Source of the DNA: Pantoea agglomerans NBRC 102470 | Lineage (GTDB): Bacteria; Pseudomonadota; Gammaproteobacteria; Enterobacterales; Enterobacteriaceae | Direction of reading: 5' to 3' | Assembly (NCBI RefSeq): GCF_001598475.1 | Contig: NZ_BCZA01000002.1 | Coordinates: 496,001-560,000 of the forward strand | DNA: 64,000 bases | In this document: positions 36,114-47,755 of the stretch, in pieces | Layout of the letters: every line of letters begins with the position of its first letter | How positions within the stretch are numbered: the stretch's first letter is position 1 | Program-made: the position numbers and the translations under genes | Notes under the pieces: generated by a model | Told to the model about the DNA's origin: nothing | Seen by the model: only the letters and a program-made list of their open reading frames with translations | Database searches by the model: none

Positions 36114-37457
36114 TCAGAATGCAATATTGGCGCTGATACCGCCGATAAACGCATCTTTCACTTCACTGACTGCGCCAGGGGCAACCACATACTGCAGGTT
36201 AGGACGCAGTGACATCCAGTTAGTTACTTTAGCGTTGTAGTAAACCTCATAGTTGTACTCTGAGCCTTCCTGAATCGGCAGATAGGTCGGGCTGTCAAAG
36301 CGGCTCTCGCCATTAGCCTGATTCTGCTGACGCAGTGAGCGGGTATAGTCGCTGTTCACATGAACACGTGATGCGCCCACGCCGATCTCATCCTGAGGAC
36401 GGGCATCAAACGGGCCTGTCCAGGTAAACGCAATAGACTGGTAGTTGTCGGTCTTTGAGGTCTTGTGATCGTTCATCACCGCCTGCACCCGCACGCCCAG
36501 ACCGCGATTCACATCGCCATCCTGCGCGGTCAGCTGTTGCTGTAACAGCAGATAGCCGCCATAGGAATGGGCCTGATCCTGATAGCCGCCGTTGCGCCAG
36601 CTGCCATAAACATCGCCATCCACTGAGGAATAGTAATAGCCGATGCGGTAGTTACCCGGTAATTTCTCCGGCCCGAAGGTTGGTTTCCAGCCCAGTTCGA
36701 CCGGCACCAGATTCCCTTCTGAATTGCTGGTATCCAGACGGAAACCATCACCGCGATCGTAGTTAGCGCTGTTCTGATTATAGAAACCGACCTGGAAGAA
36801 AACGTCCGGCGTGATATTGAATTTCACCCGGCCGCCCCACTGCGAGACCGGCCAGTTAAACCAGCGATCGCCGCGCCAGTTACCCGCCTGCCCGCTGCCC
36901 AGAGCCAGGTTCTGGAACAGATTGCCATCGAAGTTATCGAAGTCTTCCCCTACCGTCACCCGCCCGGCTTTCACATCGACCACATCGTTAAACAATCCTT
37001 TGCGCAACCAGAACTGGGTCAGACGCCAGGTCTGGCCGCGACCGTAAACCTCCTGCACCGAGGAGAGCATACCGGTGCGTTGATCCGCGACCTGTTCAGA
37101 AAGATTCTGTCCGTTACGACTGGTCACGGTCATCTGGAACTCGGCATCCTGCCAGTCCAGCAACTTCTGCAGATCGAAATTGGTGCCAAACGACCACTGA
37201 TCGCTGTAGCGCATGGTGGTATTGGTATCTGCCCCGCCGCCTAAATTCGCGGCGCTTTCCATGGTGTAGTTAACGTCAAACTTAATGCCGTCGTCCTGCA
37301 GCTGCGTTCGGTACCCGCCCCAGTCACCAAACATCCATTCGGAGTCCGGGCTCAGGGCGTCAGCGGCAAACGCCTGCGCGGAAAACATGGCCAGGATCAG
37401 GGTGCCGGTTGCCACACGGCGCAGCGGGAAACGCTGCTCTGCTTTTCTGTTTTTCAT
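36114..37457 (-). CDS. OprB-family carbohydrate-selective porin
   Basis: A 447-residue outer-membrane beta-barrel. A signal peptide (VATGTLILAMFSAQAFA, cut near residue 31) precedes a mature start ADALSPDSEWMFGDWGGYRTQLQDDGIKFDVNYTME. WMFGDWGGYRTQL is the usual OprB opening. Beta-strand-like alternating segments follow, and the chain ends in NIAF with a terminal Phe, as outer-membrane proteins do. OprB porins take up glucose and other sugars. A CRP-like site lies about 120 bp upstream. The stop lies right next to the structured RNA region, with only ~30 bp between them. Confidence 0.92.
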   Translation of the reverse strand: MKNRKAEQRFPLRRVATGTLILAMFSAQAFAADALSPDSEWMFGDWGGYRTQLQDDGIKFDVNYTMESAANLGGGADTNTTMRYSDQWSFGTNFDLQKLLDWQDAEFQMTVTSRNGQNLSEQVADQRTGMLSSVQEVYGRGQTWRLTQFWLRKGLFNDVVDVKAGRVTVGEDFDNFDGNLFQNLALGSGQAGNWRGDRWFNWPVSQWGGRVKFNITPDVFFQVGFYNQNSANYDRGDGFRLDTSNSEGNLVPVELGWKPTFGPEKLPGNYRIGYYYSSVDGDVYGSWRNGGYQDQAHSYGGYLLLQQQLTAQDGDVNRGLGVRVQAVMNDHKTSKTDNYQSIAFTWTGPFDARPQDEIGVGASRVHVNSDYTRSLRQQNQANGESRFDSPTYLPIQEGSEYNYEVYYNAKVTNWMSLRPNLQYVVAPGAVSEVKDAFIGGISANIAF

Positions 37458-37574
37458 CTTGCTTATTCTTATGTAAGTTACGGAAAATGACGCGCAGAGG
37501 ATAGTGCTGGATAACCTCTGTTTTTTGTAAATACGTGCGCATAATTACCCGTAACATCCGTTTATTAACGCATT

Positions 37575-37590
37575 TGTGATCGGGATCGCT
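37575..37590 (-). promoter_or_regulatory. Candidate CRP site upstream of the OprB porin
   Basis: TGTGA (37575-37579), six bases, TCGCT (37586-37590). One half is perfect and the other agrees at 3 of 5. It lies about 120 bp ahead of the porin start, reasonable for catabolite control of a sugar porin. Not supported by anything beyond sequence. Confidence 0.35.
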
Positions 37591-37644
37591 GATTGGTTAT
37601 TCTCTGGGCGGGGTGCCAATTTTTTGACAGGTGTAGCGTAAAAA

Positions 37645-37660
37645 GGGGCGCTATCGCCCC
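37645..37660 (-). terminator. Terminator of the aldo/keto reductase gene
   Basis: GGGGCG (37645-37650), loop CTAT, CGCCCC (37655-37660), followed on the minus strand by TTTTT. It lies 6 bp after the stop codon of the reductase and insulates the porin promoter. Confidence 0.9.
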
Positions 37661-37666
37661 TTGTGT

Positions 37667-38626
37667 TTACTGGCTTGCCTGATTCAGTTGTTCAATCTGC
37701 GCCGGTGTCAGCGTCAGCTGCATCGCGCCAGTCAGATCGTCGAGCTGTTTCAGCGAGGTGGCACTGACAATCGGTGCGGTGATACCGGGACGGGCGATCA
37801 GCCAGGCCAGCGCCACCTGCGTCGGCGTCACCTGATGCGCTTCGCTGATAGCGTCCAGTGCGTCGAGGATCCGCAAACCGCGCGGGTTAAGGTATTTATC
37901 TACGACACCCTGACCGCGCGCGCTTTTACCCGCATCTGCCGCCTCGCGGTATTTGCCACTGAGAAAGCCGCTGGCGAGTGAATAGTAGTTAATCACGCCC
38001 AGCCCCTGCGCCATCACCACCGGCTCCAGCTCCGATTCATAGGGCTGGCGGTCATAAAGGTTGTATTCAGGTTGCAGGGTTTCATAGCGCGCCAGCCCCT
38101 GCGTTTCACTGACCTGCAACGCCTCCTGCAGCCGTGCCGCGCTGTAATTGGAAGCACCAATCGCCCGCACTTTGCCCTCTCTGATCAGGCTGTCGAAGGC
38201 GCTCAGGGTTTCTGCCAGCGGCGTATCCTGATCGTCGCGGTGCGCCTGGTAGAGATCGATATAGTCGGTCTGCAACCGGCGCAGTGAATCTTCAACTGCC
38301 TGACGGATATATTGCGGTTTCAGCCCGGTTTTCTCCGGCGACAATTCCATGCCAACCTTGGTTGCCAGCACGATCTGGTCGCGTTTGCCGCTTTTTTTCA
38401 GCCATTCACCCATAATGGTTTCCGATTCACCGCCTTTATTGCCCGGTGCCCAGCGGGAATAGACGTCGGCGGTATCGATAAACCACAGGCCTCGGTCCAC
38501 CAGCGCATCCAGCAGAGAAAAGGAGGTGGTTTGATCCACTGTCCAGCCAAACACGTTGCCGCCAAACGTCAGCAACGGCACCGCGATACCACTGTCACCC
38601 AACTGCCGGGTTTGATTCTGACTCAT
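37667..38626 (-). CDS. Aldo/keto reductase
   Basis: A 319-residue NADPH-dependent TIM-barrel oxidoreductase. The catalytic tetrad is visible: Asp and Tyr in WFIDTADVYSRW, Lys in VLATKVGMEL, His in YIDLYQAHRDD. GASNYSAARLQEAL and ITAPIVSATSLKQLDDL are family segments, the latter near the NADPH-binding loop. ATG at 38626 follows AAGGAG; the frame is open to 38671 but that extension is not expected. Physiological substrate unknown. It appears to be a single-gene unit with its own terminator. Confidence 0.9.
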   Translation of the reverse strand: MSQNQTRQLGDSGIAVPLLTFGGNVFGWTVDQTTSFSLLDALVDRGLWFIDTADVYSRWAPGNKGGESETIMGEWLKKSGKRDQIVLATKVGMELSPEKTGLKPQYIRQAVEDSLRRLQTDYIDLYQAHRDDQDTPLAETLSAFDSLIREGKVRAIGASNYSAARLQEALQVSETQGLARYETLQPEYNLYDRQPYESELEPVVMAQGLGVINYYSLASGFLSGKYREAADAGKSARGQGVVDKYLNPRGLRILDALDAISEAHQVTPTQVALAWLIARPGITAPIVSATSLKQLDDLTGAMQLTLTPAQIEQLNQASQ

Positions 38627-38866
38627 TTCCTGCTCCTTATTTGCCTGAAAAAACCGTCTGTCTTTCAGCATAGCAAAGTGATTTCACGGCTTTATGACGA
38701 TTGTGATGCGATTAATGAAAGAACAGGCATAATTACCCCGCCCTGACAGATATCCTTATTTCCTTCAAATTCTGCCCGTCAGAGGCGGCTACACTCTGTC
38801 GTTTGCAGGCTACCCATTTGATGCCTGCGCCTGGGACTACGTCACTGCTGGAGAGCACCAACAATC

Positions 38867-40105
38867 ATGAGCACCCGACATCCTGTTATGAAGAAAACCC
38901 TTATCGTGCTGGCCCTGATCGCCGTGGCCGCTGGCGGCTATTATGCCTGGCAGCGCCATGCCCAGCCGCAGAGCAGCAGTCAGAGTGACGCACCTGCGCC
39001 ACGTGGCGGCAAAGGCGGCGGTGACGGTGCCCGTCGTCCCCTCGCGCCGGTTCAGGCCGCTACGGCTACCAGCCAGAGCGTGCCGCACTATCTGAGTGGA
39101 CTGGGTACGGTGACCGCGGCTAACACGGCCACGGTGCGCAGCCGGGTCAATGGCGATCTGCTGGCAATCCACTTCACCGAAGGGCAGCAGGTGAAAGCGG
39201 GCGAGCTACTGGCAGAAGTCGACCCGCGGCCTTATCAGGTGGCGTTAACGCAGGCACAGGGCCAGTTGGCGAAAGATCAGGCGACGCTGGCCAACGCCCG
39301 TCGTGACCTGGCACGCTTCGAGAAGCTGGCAAAAACCTCGCTGGTGTCGCAACAGGAGCTGGATACCCAGCGCTCACTGGTCAGTGAAACGCTCGGCACG
39401 CTGAAAGCGGATGAGGGAAGCGTCGCCAGTGCGCAGCTCAATCTTACCTACAGCCGGATCACCGCGCCGATTGCCGGCCGGGTCGGGCTGAAACAGGTGG
39501 ACGTCGGCAACTACGTCACCAGCGGCGACACCACCGGTATCGTGGTGATCACCCAGACGCACCCGATTGATGTGGTTTTTACCCTGGCTGAGAACAGCAT
39601 CAGTTCCATACTCAAGGCGCAGAAAAGCGGTGAGCCGCTGCTGGTGGAAGCCTGGGATCGCAGTAATCAGAATCTGATCGCCAATGGCAAACTGCTGAGC
39701 CTCGATAACCAGATTGATGTCACCACCGGTACCATCAAAATCAAAGCGCGTTTTGATAATCAGGACGACACGCTGTTCCCCAATCAGTTCGTGAATGTGC
39801 GGCTGAAGGTCAACACCCTGCAGGATGCGATTGTTATCCCACCTGCCGCGCTGCAGATGGGCAACGAAGGCAACTTTGTCTGGGTGGTTAACAGCGACAA
39901 CAAGGTCAGCAAGAAAAGCGTGATTGCCGGCTTGCAGGATAGCGAGAAAGTGGTGGTCAGCGCCGGTCTGGAGGCGGGCGAACGCGTCGTGACCGATGGG
40001 CTGGATCGCCTGACGGAAGGCGCAAAAGTCGAGGTGGTCGCGCCGCAGAGCAACGCACCGCGCGCTACCCGCGCCACCCTGCCGTCAAAAGGAGAGCGTG
40101 AGTAA
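38867..40105 (+). CDS. mdtA: MdtA, periplasmic adaptor of the MdtABC efflux pump
   Basis: A 412-residue membrane-fusion protein joining MdtBC to the outer-membrane channel (TolC in E. coli). An N-terminal membrane anchor ([18 protein letters not shown]) precedes a flexible Gly-rich linker. The lipoyl/hairpin region follows (GEGTVTA-type [55 protein letters not shown]), then the beta-barrel ([18 protein letters not shown]). The start at 38867 has GGAG upstream at a slightly long distance; 38888 lacks one. First gene of mdtABCD-baeSR. The upstream 240 bp (38627-38866) should hold its BaeR-dependent promoter, but no clear BaeR box was seen. Confidence 0.95.
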   Translation: MSTRHPVMKKTLIVLALIAVAAGGYYAWQRHAQPQSSSQSDAPAPRGGKGGGDGARRPLAPVQAATATSQSVPHYLSGLGTVTAANTATVRSRVNGDLLAIHFTEGQQVKAGELLAEVDPRPYQVALTQAQGQLAKDQATLANARRDLARFEKLAKTSLVSQQELDTQRSLVSETLGTLKADEGSVASAQLNLTYSRITAPIAGRVGLKQVDVGNYVTSGDTTGIVVITQTHPIDVVFTLAENSISSILKAQKSGEPLLVEAWDRSNQNLIANGKLLSLDNQIDVTTGTIKIKARFDNQDDTLFPNQFVNVRLKVNTLQDAIVIPPAALQMGNEGNFVWVVNSDNKVSKKSVIAGLQDSEKVVVSAGLEAGERVVTDGLDRLTEGAKVEVVAPQSNAPRATRATLPSKGERE

Positions 40106-43100
40106 TGCAGGTCATGCCTCCCGATCACAGTGGCGGACCGTCACGCCAGTTTATCCTGCGGCCGGTCGCCACCACGCTGTTGATGATTGCGATCCTGCTG
40201 GCCGGGGTGCTGGGCTACCGCTTCCTGCCGGTCTCGGCGCTGCCGGAAGTCGACTATCCGACGATCCAGGTCGTCACGCTCTATCCGGGTGCCAGCCCGG
40301 ATGTGGTCACCTCCTCCATCACCGCGCCGCTTGAGCGCCAGTTTGGTCAGATGTCTGGCCTGAAACAGATGGCGTCGCAAAGCTCCGGCGGTGCCTCGGT
40401 GGTGACGCTGCAGTTCCAGCTGACGCTGCCGCTGGATGTGGCAGAGCAGGAGGTGCAGGCTGCCATTAACTCCGCCACTAACCTGCTGCCCAACGACCTG
40501 CCTAATCCGCCGGTCTACAGCAAAGTGAATCCTGCCGATCCACCGATCATGACGCTTGCCGTCACCACGCGCAGCATGCCGCTGACGCAGGTGCAGGACA
40601 TGGTGGAAACGCGGGTGGCGCAGAAAATCTCTCAGGTCAGCGGCGTCGGACTGGTGACGCTATCGGGCGGTCAGCGTCCGGCGGTGCGGGTGAAAATGAA
40701 TGCGCAGGCGCTGGCTGCGCTGGGTCTGACCAGCGAAACGGTGCGGACCGCCATCAGCAATGCCAACGTAAATTCGGCCAAAGGCAGCCTGGATGGTCCG
40801 ACCCGCTCAGTTACCCTGTCAGCCAATGATCAGATGAAATCAGCGGAGGATTATCGCCAGCTGATTATCAGCTACAAAAACGGCGCACCGGTGCGTCTTG
40901 GCGACGTGGCGACCATAGAACAGGGAGCAGAAAACAGCTGGCTCGGCGCCTGGGCCAACCGCGATGCGGCGATTGTGCTCAACGTTCAGCGTCAGCCTGG
41001 TGCCAATATCATCGCCACAGCAGATAATATCCGTGCCATGTTGCCCGCCCTGACCGCAGCCCTGCCGAAGTCGGTGGAGGTTAAACTGCTCACCGACCGC
41101 ACCACCAATATTCGTGCTTCGGTCAACGACACGCAGTATGAGCTGATGCTGGCGATGGCGCTGGTGGTGATGATTATCTATCTGTTTCTGCGCAACGTGC
41201 CCGCCACGCTGATCCCGGCGGTTGCGGTGCCTCTGTCACTGATCGGCACCTTCGCGGCGATGTACTTCCTCGGCTTTTCAATTAACAACCTGACGCTGAT
41301 GGCGCTGACCATCGCCACCGGCTTTGTGGTCGATGATGCCATCGTGGTGATTGAGAACATCTCACGCTATATCGAGAAAGGGGAAAAGCCGCTGATCGCC
41401 GCGCTGAAAGGTGCCGGCGAGATCGGCTTTACCATCATCTCCCTCACCTTCTCGCTGATTGCGGTCCTGATCCCGCTGCTGTTTATGGGCGACGTGATCG
41501 GCCGTCTGTTCCGCGAATTTGCCGTGACGCTGGCGGTGGCGATTCTGATTTCAGCGGTGGTGTCACTGACCCTGACGCCGATGATGTGCGCCAGGATGCT
41601 GAGCGCGGAGTCGCTGCGCAAACAGAACCGCTTTTCGCGGGCCAGCGAAGCGATGTTTGATCGTATCGTGGCCGCCTATGGCCGCGGCCTGAAACGGGTA
41701 CTTAATCATCCCTGGCTCACGCTGTCGGTGGCGCTTGGCACCCTGGTGCTGACGCTGGTGCTGTGGATGATCATCCCGAAAGGCTTTTTCCCGCAGCAGG
41801 ACAACAGCATTATTCAGGGCACGCTGCAGGCACCGCAGTCGGTCTCCTATGCCAGCATGGCGCAGCGCACCCGCGATGTCGCCTCCATCATCATGAAAGA
41901 TCCGGCAGTGGAGAGCATGACTTCGTTTGTCGGCGTGGATGGCACCAATGCCTCGCTGAACAGCGCGCGTCTGCAGATCAACCTCAAACCGCTGGATCAA
42001 CGCGACGACCGCATTCCTGCCATTCAGCAGCGCCTGCAACAGCAGGTCAGTGAGGTACCGGGCGTGCAGCTGTGGCTGCAGGCGGTGCAGGATCTCACCA
42101 TCGATACCCAGGCGAGCCGCACGCCCTATCAGTTCACGCTGCAATCGGGTTCACTGTCGTCGCTCAGCACCTGGGTTCCGGCGCTGCTGACCCGTCTCAG
42201 TACCCTGCCACAGCTGCGCGATGTCAGCAGTGACTGGCAGGATCAAGGACTGGAAGCCTATGTCAAAGTGGACCGCGACAGCGCCAGCCGCCTCGGCATC
42301 AGCATGGCGGATGTCGATAACGCGCTGTACAACGCCTTTGGTCAGCGGCTCATCTCCACCATTTATACCCAGGCGAACCAGTATCGGGTGGTGCTGGAGC
42401 AGGACAATAGTGCCACTCCAGGCATGGAGAGCCTGAATGCGATTCGCCTTAACAGCAGCGACGGCGGCAGCGTACCACTGAGCGCCATTGCCCGCATTGA
42501 ACAGCGCAACACGCCGCTCAGCATTAATCATCTCGACCAGTTCCCGTCGGCGACCTTCTCCTTCAACGTGGCTGACGGCTATTCGCTGGAAGATGCGGTG
42601 AAAGCGGTGTCGCAGGCTGAAGCCGAGCTTGGCATGCCCGCAGAGCTGATGACGCAGTTCCAGGGCAGCACGCTGGCGTTTGAGGCGGCGCTGAGCAGCA
42701 CCGTCTGGCTGATTGTGGCGGCCATTGTGGCGATGTACATCGTGCTGGGCGTGCTTTATGAAAGCTTTATTCACCCCATCACGATTCTCTCAACGCTGCC
42801 CACGGCGGGTGTCGGCGCGCTGCTGGCGCTGATGCTCAGCGGCAATGAGCTGGATATCGTGGCGATAATCGGCATCATCCTGCTGATCGGCATCGTTAAA
42901 AAGAACGCCATCATGATGATCGACTTTGCGCTGGCGGCCGAACGTGAACAGGGTATGAAGCCTGTTGATGCCATCTATCAGGCCTGCCTGCTGCGCTTCC
43001 GCCCGATTCTGATGACCACGCTGGCCGCCCTGCTCGGCGCGCTGCCGCTGATGCTCAGCACCGGCGTCGGTGCCGAACTGCGTCATCCGCTGGGGATTGC

Positions 43101-43227
43101 CATGGTCGGCGGGCTGATTCTGAGCCAGGTGCTGACCCTGTTTACCACCCCGGTGATCTACCTGCTGTTTGATCGACTGGCGCACGCCACCCGCCGCCGC
43201 TTTGCCCGCACGGAGGCCGCAGAGTGA
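40105..43227 (+). CDS. mdtB: MdtB, RND efflux pump inner-membrane subunit
   Basis: A 1040-residue resistance-nodulation-division transporter with 12 transmembrane segments and two large periplasmic loops. The N-terminus [39 protein letters not shown] is typical. TM4 has the proton-relay region [13 protein letters not shown]. MdtB and MdtC form a mixed trimer that exports bile salts, novobiocin and other compounds in E. coli. The ATG overlaps the mdtA stop (TAATG), so translation is coupled. Confidence 0.97.
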   Translation: MQVMPPDHSGGPSRQFILRPVATTLLMIAILLAGVLGYRFLPVSALPEVDYPTIQVVTLYPGASPDVVTSSITAPLERQFGQMSGLKQMASQSSGGASVVTLQFQLTLPLDVAEQEVQAAINSATNLLPNDLPNPPVYSKVNPADPPIMTLAVTTRSMPLTQVQDMVETRVAQKISQVSGVGLVTLSGGQRPAVRVKMNAQALAALGLTSETVRTAISNANVNSAKGSLDGPTRSVTLSANDQMKSAEDYRQLIISYKNGAPVRLGDVATIEQGAENSWLGAWANRDAAIVLNVQRQPGANIIATADNIRAMLPALTAALPKSVEVKLLTDRTTNIRASVNDTQYELMLAMALVVMIIYLFLRNVPATLIPAVAVPLSLIGTFAAMYFLGFSINNLTLMALTIATGFVVDDAIVVIENISRYIEKGEKPLIAALKGAGEIGFTIISLTFSLIAVLIPLLFMGDVIGRLFREFAVTLAVAILISAVVSLTLTPMMCARMLSAESLRKQNRFSRASEAMFDRIVAAYGRGLKRVLNHPWLTLSVALGTLVLTLVLWMIIPKGFFPQQDNSIIQGTLQAPQSVSYASMAQRTRDVASIIMKDPAVESMTSFVGVDGTNASLNSARLQINLKPLDQRDDRIPAIQQRLQQQVSEVPGVQLWLQAVQDLTIDTQASRTPYQFTLQSGSLSSLSTWVPALLTRLSTLPQLRDVSSDWQDQGLEAYVKVDRDSASRLGISMADVDNALYNAFGQRLISTIYTQANQYRVVLEQDNSATPGMESLNAIRLNSSDGGSVPLSAIARIEQRNTPLSINHLDQFPSATFSFNVADGYSLEDAVKAVSQAEAELGMPAELMTQFQGSTLAFEAALSSTVWLIVAAIVAMYIVLGVLYESFIHPITILSTLPTAGVGALLALMLSGNELDIVAIIGIILLIGIVKKNAIMMIDFALAAEREQGMKPVDAIYQACLLRFRPILMTTLAALLGALPLMLSTGVGAELRHPLGIAMVGGLILSQVLTLFTTPVIYLLFDRLAHATRRRFARTEAAE

Positions 43228-46200
43228 AGTTCTTTGCCCTGTTCATCAACCGGCCCGTCGCCACCACCCTGCTGACGCTGGCCATCGCACTGGCGGGGAT
43301 GCTGGGTTTCCGGCTGCTGCCGGTGGCGCCGCTGCCGCAGGTTGATTTTCCGGTGATCGTTATCTCGGCTTCGCTGCCGGGTGCCGCACCGGAGATCATG
43401 GCGTCGTCGGTGGCCACGCCGCTGGAGCGCTCGCTGGGACGCATCGCGGGCGTCAGTGAAATGACCTCCACCAGTTCGCTGGGCAGCACCCGCATCATTC
43501 TGGTGTTTGATTTTGATCGCGACATCAACGGAGCCGCGCGCGATGTCCAGGCCGCGATTAACGCGGCGCAAAGCCTGCTGCCTACCGGGATGCCGTCGCG
43601 CCCGACCTATCGCAAAGTGAACCCTTCAGATGCGCCGATTATGATCATGACGCTGACTTCGGATACCTATAATCCGGGTCAGCTCTACGATTACGCCTCG
43701 ACCCAGCTGGCGCAGAAACTGTCACAGATTGAGGGCGTGGGCGACGTCACCGTGGGCGGCAGCTCGCTGCCTGCGGTCCGCGTGGCCCTGAATCCACAGG
43801 CGCTGTTTAATCAGGGCGTCTCGCTGGATGCGGTGCGCACCGCCATTTCCAACGCCAATCAGCGACGGCCGCAGGGCGCACTGGATGATTCGCAGCAGCG
43901 CTGGCAGTTGCGTACCAATGACGCGCTGCAGACCGCCAGTGAGTATCAGCCGCTGATAGTGCATTACAACAACGGCGCGGCGGTCAGGCTGTCGGATGTG
44001 GCGACAGTCGAAGATTCAGTGCAGGACGTACGCAACGCCGGGATGTCGCGCGGTAAACCGGCGGTGCTGCTGCTGATCCGCAAAACGCCTGAAGCCAACG
44101 TCATCGATACGGTGGACCGCATCCGCGCCGAAATGCCGCTGCTGCATGAGGTGATCCCGGCCGCCATCGATCTGCAGATCGCTCAGGATCGCTCACCCAC
44201 CATTCGCGCCTCGCTGCATGAGGTGGAGCAGTCGCTGGTGATCGCCGTGGCGCTGGTGATTCTGGTAGTGTTTGTTTTCCTGCGTTCAGGCCGCGCCACG
44301 CTGATCCCCGCCGTCGCGGTGCCGGTTTCACTGATCGGCACCTTTGCCGCGATGTATCTGTGTGGCTTCAGCCTCAACAATCTGTCGCTGATGGCGCTGA
44401 CCATCGCCACCGGCTTTGTGGTGGATGATGCGATTGTAGTGCTGGAGAACATTGCCCGACACGTAGAAGCGGGCATGAAGCCGCTGGCCGCCGCGCTGAA
44501 AGGGGTGCGTGAAGTCGGCTTTACCGTGTTGTCGATGAGCCTGTCACTGATTGCCGTGTTCCTGCCGCTGCTAATGATCGGCGGACTGATTGGCCGCTTC
44601 TTCTCAGAATTTGCCATTACGCTGTCGGTGGCTATCGTCATCTCGCTGTTTATCTCGGTCACCCTGACGCCGGTGATGTGCGCCTATCTGCTGAAGCCGC
44701 ACGCGCCGCGCAGTCAGCCGCGTCAGCGCGGCGCAGGCCGGCTGCTGATGGCGATCCAGCAGGGCTATGGCCGCTCGCTTAGCGTGGTACTGAACCATGC
44801 GCGCTGGGTGATGGTGCTGTTTTTCGCCACCATCGTCCTTACCGGCTGGCTGTTTGTTCATATTCCGAAAACCTTTATGCCGGAGCAGGATACCGGACGA
44901 CTTTCCGGTTTCATCTCTGCCGACCAAAGCATTTCGTTTCAGGCGATGCGCAGTAAATTGCAGGATTTTATGGAGATTGTCGGGGCCGATCCGGCGGTGG
45001 AGAGCGTGGTGGGCTTCACCGGCGGTATGCGTACCAACAGCGGCTCCATGTTTATCTCGCTGAAGCCGCTGTCAGAGCGGAAAGAGAGCGCAGTGGAGAT
45101 TATCGCCCGCCTGCGCAACAAGCTGGCGAAAGAACCCGGGGCGAGTCTCTATCTGAATGCGGTGCAGGATCTGCGCGTCGGCGGTCGGGAATCGAATGCC
45201 GGTTATCAATATTCCCTGCTGTCGGACGACCTCAACGCCCTGCGTGAGTGGGAGCCAAAAATCCGTCAGGCGTTCTCTGCCCTGCCGCAGCTGGCGGATG
45301 TGAACTCCGATCAGCAGGATAAAGGCAGCGAGATGGCGCTGACCTATGACCGGGAAAGCATGGCGCGGCTTGGCATCGATGTCTCTCAGGCCAATGCCCT
45401 GCTGAATAACGCCTTTGGTCAGCGTCAGATCTCCACCATCTATCAGCCGCTTAACCAGTACAAAGTGGTGATGGAGGTCGATCCGCGCTACACCCAGGAT
45501 ATCAGCGCCCTTTCGCAGATGTTCGTGATAAACAGCGAAGGTAAAGCGATTCCGCTGTCGTGGTTCGCCCACTGGCAGCCCGCGAATGCGCCGCTCTCGG
45601 TCAATCATGAAGGGCTGTCTGCCGCCTCGACCATCTCATTTAACCTGCCGGAAGGGGTGTCGCTGTCGCAGGCGTCGGAGGCAATTGAACGCACCATGAC
45701 CGCGATTGGCGTGCCCTCCAGCGTGCGCGGCAGCTTTGCCGGTACGGCGCAGGTGTTTCAGCAGTCGCAAAGCAATCAGCTCTGGCTGATGCTGGCGGCG
45801 ATTGCAGCGGTCTATATCGTGCTGGGGATCCTTTATGAGAGCTATGTCCATCCGCTGACGATCCTCTCTACCCTGCCCTCGGCGGGTGTCGGTGCGCTGC
45901 TGGCGCTGGAGCTGTTCGATACGCCCTTCAGCCTGATTGCGCTGATCGGTATTCTGCTGCTGATCGGTATCGTGAAAAAGAACGCCATCATGATGGTCGA
46001 TTTTGCGCTGGAGGCAGAGCGCAACGGCCAGCTCAGCGCGCGGGAAGCGATTTTCCAGGCGTGCCTGTTGCGCTTCCGGCCGATTATGATGACGACGCTG
46101 GCGGCGCTGTTTGGCGCACTGCCGCTGGTGCTGACCAGCGGCGACGGCGCAGAGCTGCGTCAGCCGCTGGGGATTACCATTGCAGGCGGGCTGGTGATGA

Positions 46201-46298
46201 GCCAGCTGCTGACGCTCTACACCACGCCGGTGGTCTATTTAATGATGGATAAGTTGCGCCGTAAAAAACGCCCGCTGGCCGCCGCGCAGCAGCCGTAA
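43224..46298 (+). CDS. mdtC: MdtC, RND efflux pump inner-membrane subunit
   Basis: A 1024-residue RND transporter, paralogue and partner of MdtB. It starts with GTG that overlaps the mdtB stop (GTGA): [47 protein letters not shown]4 has [20 protein letters not shown]. The second half repeats the fold ([24 protein letters not shown] segment near the C-terminus). In E. coli MdtC provides the drug-transport path and MdtB the proton path of the heterotrimer. Confidence 0.97.
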   Translation: MKFFALFINRPVATTLLTLAIALAGMLGFRLLPVAPLPQVDFPVIVISASLPGAAPEIMASSVATPLERSLGRIAGVSEMTSTSSLGSTRIILVFDFDRDINGAARDVQAAINAAQSLLPTGMPSRPTYRKVNPSDAPIMIMTLTSDTYNPGQLYDYASTQLAQKLSQIEGVGDVTVGGSSLPAVRVALNPQALFNQGVSLDAVRTAISNANQRRPQGALDDSQQRWQLRTNDALQTASEYQPLIVHYNNGAAVRLSDVATVEDSVQDVRNAGMSRGKPAVLLLIRKTPEANVIDTVDRIRAEMPLLHEVIPAAIDLQIAQDRSPTIRASLHEVEQSLVIAVALVILVVFVFLRSGRATLIPAVAVPVSLIGTFAAMYLCGFSLNNLSLMALTIATGFVVDDAIVVLENIARHVEAGMKPLAAALKGVREVGFTVLSMSLSLIAVFLPLLMIGGLIGRFFSEFAITLSVAIVISLFISVTLTPVMCAYLLKPHAPRSQPRQRGAGRLLMAIQQGYGRSLSVVLNHARWVMVLFFATIVLTGWLFVHIPKTFMPEQDTGRLSGFISADQSISFQAMRSKLQDFMEIVGADPAVESVVGFTGGMRTNSGSMFISLKPLSERKESAVEIIARLRNKLAKEPGASLYLNAVQDLRVGGRESNAGYQYSLLSDDLNALREWEPKIRQAFSALPQLADVNSDQQDKGSEMALTYDRESMARLGIDVSQANALLNNAFGQRQISTIYQPLNQYKVVMEVDPRYTQDISALSQMFVINSEGKAIPLSWFAHWQPANAPLSVNHEGLSAASTISFNLPEGVSLSQASEAIERTMTAIGVPSSVRGSFAGTAQVFQQSQSNQLWLMLAAIAAVYIVLGILYESYVHPLTILSTLPSAGVGALLALELFDTPFSLIALIGILLLIGIVKKNAIMMVDFALEAERNGQLSAREAIFQACLLRFRPIMMTTLAALFGALPLVLTSGDGAELRQPLGITIAGGLVMSQLLTLYTTPVVYLMMDKLRRKKRPLAAAQQP

Positions 46299-46348
46299 CA
46301 GGTATGGCGGCAGCAGGCATCGGACGTGACGCCTTTATCGGGGGATCG

Positions 46349-47755
46349 ATGAGTACGCAAAGCACTAACGTCCGCTGGCAACTGTGGATTGTTGCCATCG
46401 GCTTCTTTATGCAGACGCTGGATACCACCATCGTGAATACCGCGATCCCGTCGATGGCGCACGATCTGGGTGTCAGCCCGCTGCACATGCACTCGGTCAT
46501 CGTCTATTACGTGCTGACGGTGGCGGTGATGCTGCCGGTCAGCGGCTGGCTGGCCGACCGTTTTGGCGTGCGCAACATTTTCTTCTGCGCGATTGTGCTG
46601 TTCAGCCTGGGATCACTGCTGTGCGCCCTCTCCGGCACCCTCGATCAGCTGGTGCTGTCGCGGGTGGTTCAGGGGATTGGCGGGGCCATGATGGTGCCGG
46701 TGGGTCGCCTGACGGTGATGAAAATCGTGCCGCGCGAGCAGTATATGTCCGCCATGACGTTTGTCACTCTGCCCGGCCAGATTGGCCCGCTGCTGGGTCC
46801 GGCGCTGGGCGGTGTGCTGGTGGAGTACGCCAGCTGGCACTGGATCTTTCTGATCAATATCCCGGTCGGCATTGCAGGCGCTATCGCCACCCTGATGCTG
46901 ATGCCCAACTACAGCATGCAGACGCGGCGCTTTGATTTCGGCGGTTTTATCCTGCTGGCCGCCGGAATGGCAACCCTGACGCTGGCGCTGGATGGTCAGC
47001 GCAGCAGTGGCGGCTCTCCGCTGCTGCTGGGTGCCATGATCCTCATTGGTATGTTCTCTCTGCTGTTCTACCTGATGCATGCGCGCAGCAATGATAATGC
47101 GCTGTTCAGCCTGAAGCTGTTTGATAATCGCATCTACTCCATCGGCCTGCTCGGCAGTTTTACCGGCCGCATCGGCAGCGGCATGCTGCCCTTTATGACG
47201 CCTATCTTTCTGCAGCTCGGCATGGGTTACAGCCCGTTTCATGCCGGTCTGATGATGATTCCGATGGTGCTGGGGAATATGGGGATGAAACGCATTGTGG
47301 TGCGCATCGTCAATCTTTATGGCTACCGCAACGTGCTGGTGATGTCGACCGTGGCGCTGGCGCTGGTGGTCCTGCTGTTCCCGCTGGTGGCAATTCTGGG
47401 CTGGGTCTGGCTGCTGCCACTGGTGCTGTTTCTGCAGGGCATGGTCAACGCCATCCGCTTCTCTTCAATGAATACCCTGACGCTGAAGGAGCTGCCCGAT
47501 GAGCTGGCGTCCAGCGGCAACAGCCTGCTGTCGATGATTATGCAGCTGTCGATGAGTATCGGCGTTACCGTGGCCGGGCTGCTGCTGGGGGCATTTGCTC
47601 AGGAGAGCGCAGCAAACAGCACGGCGGAACATCAGATGTTTATTTATACCTACCTTTGCATGTCGCTGATTATCATCCTGCCCGCGCTGGTGTTCTGGCG
47701 CGTGCCGCCACAGGTGAGTACCAACGTTGATTTGCGACGCCGGAGAAAAAAATGA
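46349..47755 (+). CDS. mdtD: MdtD, major-facilitator transporter of the mdt operon
   Basis: A 468-residue DHA2-type MFS protein with about 14 transmembrane segments. Motif A-like [13 protein letters not shown] and motif C-like [34 protein letters not shown] are clear. The ATG at 46349 has GGGGG just upstream; an ATG at 46304 lacks a good site. MdtD is not needed for MdtABC drug efflux in E. coli and has been linked to citrate/iron export. It overlaps baeS by 4 bp. Confidence 0.93.
   Translation: MSTQSTNVRWQLWIVAIGFFMQTLDTTIVNTAIPSMAHDLGVSPLHMHSVIVYYVLTVAVMLPVSGWLADRFGVRNIFFCAIVLFSLGSLLCALSGTLDQLVLSRVVQGIGGAMMVPVGRLTVMKIVPREQYMSAMTFVTLPGQIGPLLGPALGGVLVEYASWHWIFLINIPVGIAGAIATLMLMPNYSMQTRRFDFGGFILLAAGMATLTLALDGQRSSGGSPLLLGAMILIGMFSLLFYLMHARSNDNALFSLKLFDNRIYSIGLLGSFTGRIGSGMLPFMTPIFLQLGMGYSPFHAGLMMIPMVLGNMGMKRIVVRIVNLYGYRNVLVMSTVALALVVLLFPLVAILGWVWLLPLVLFLQGMVNAIRFSSMNTLTLKELPDELASSGNSLLSMIMQLSMSIGVTVAGLLLGAFAQESAANSTAEHQMFIYTYLCMSLIIILPALVFWRVPPQVSTNVDLRRRRKK

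Noticed and set aside
38672..38866. Possible BaeR box upstream of mdtA (TTTCCTTCAAATTCTGCC).
   Set aside because: Only about 10 of 18 positions agree with the remembered BaeR consensus, no better than chance in this AT-rich stretch.
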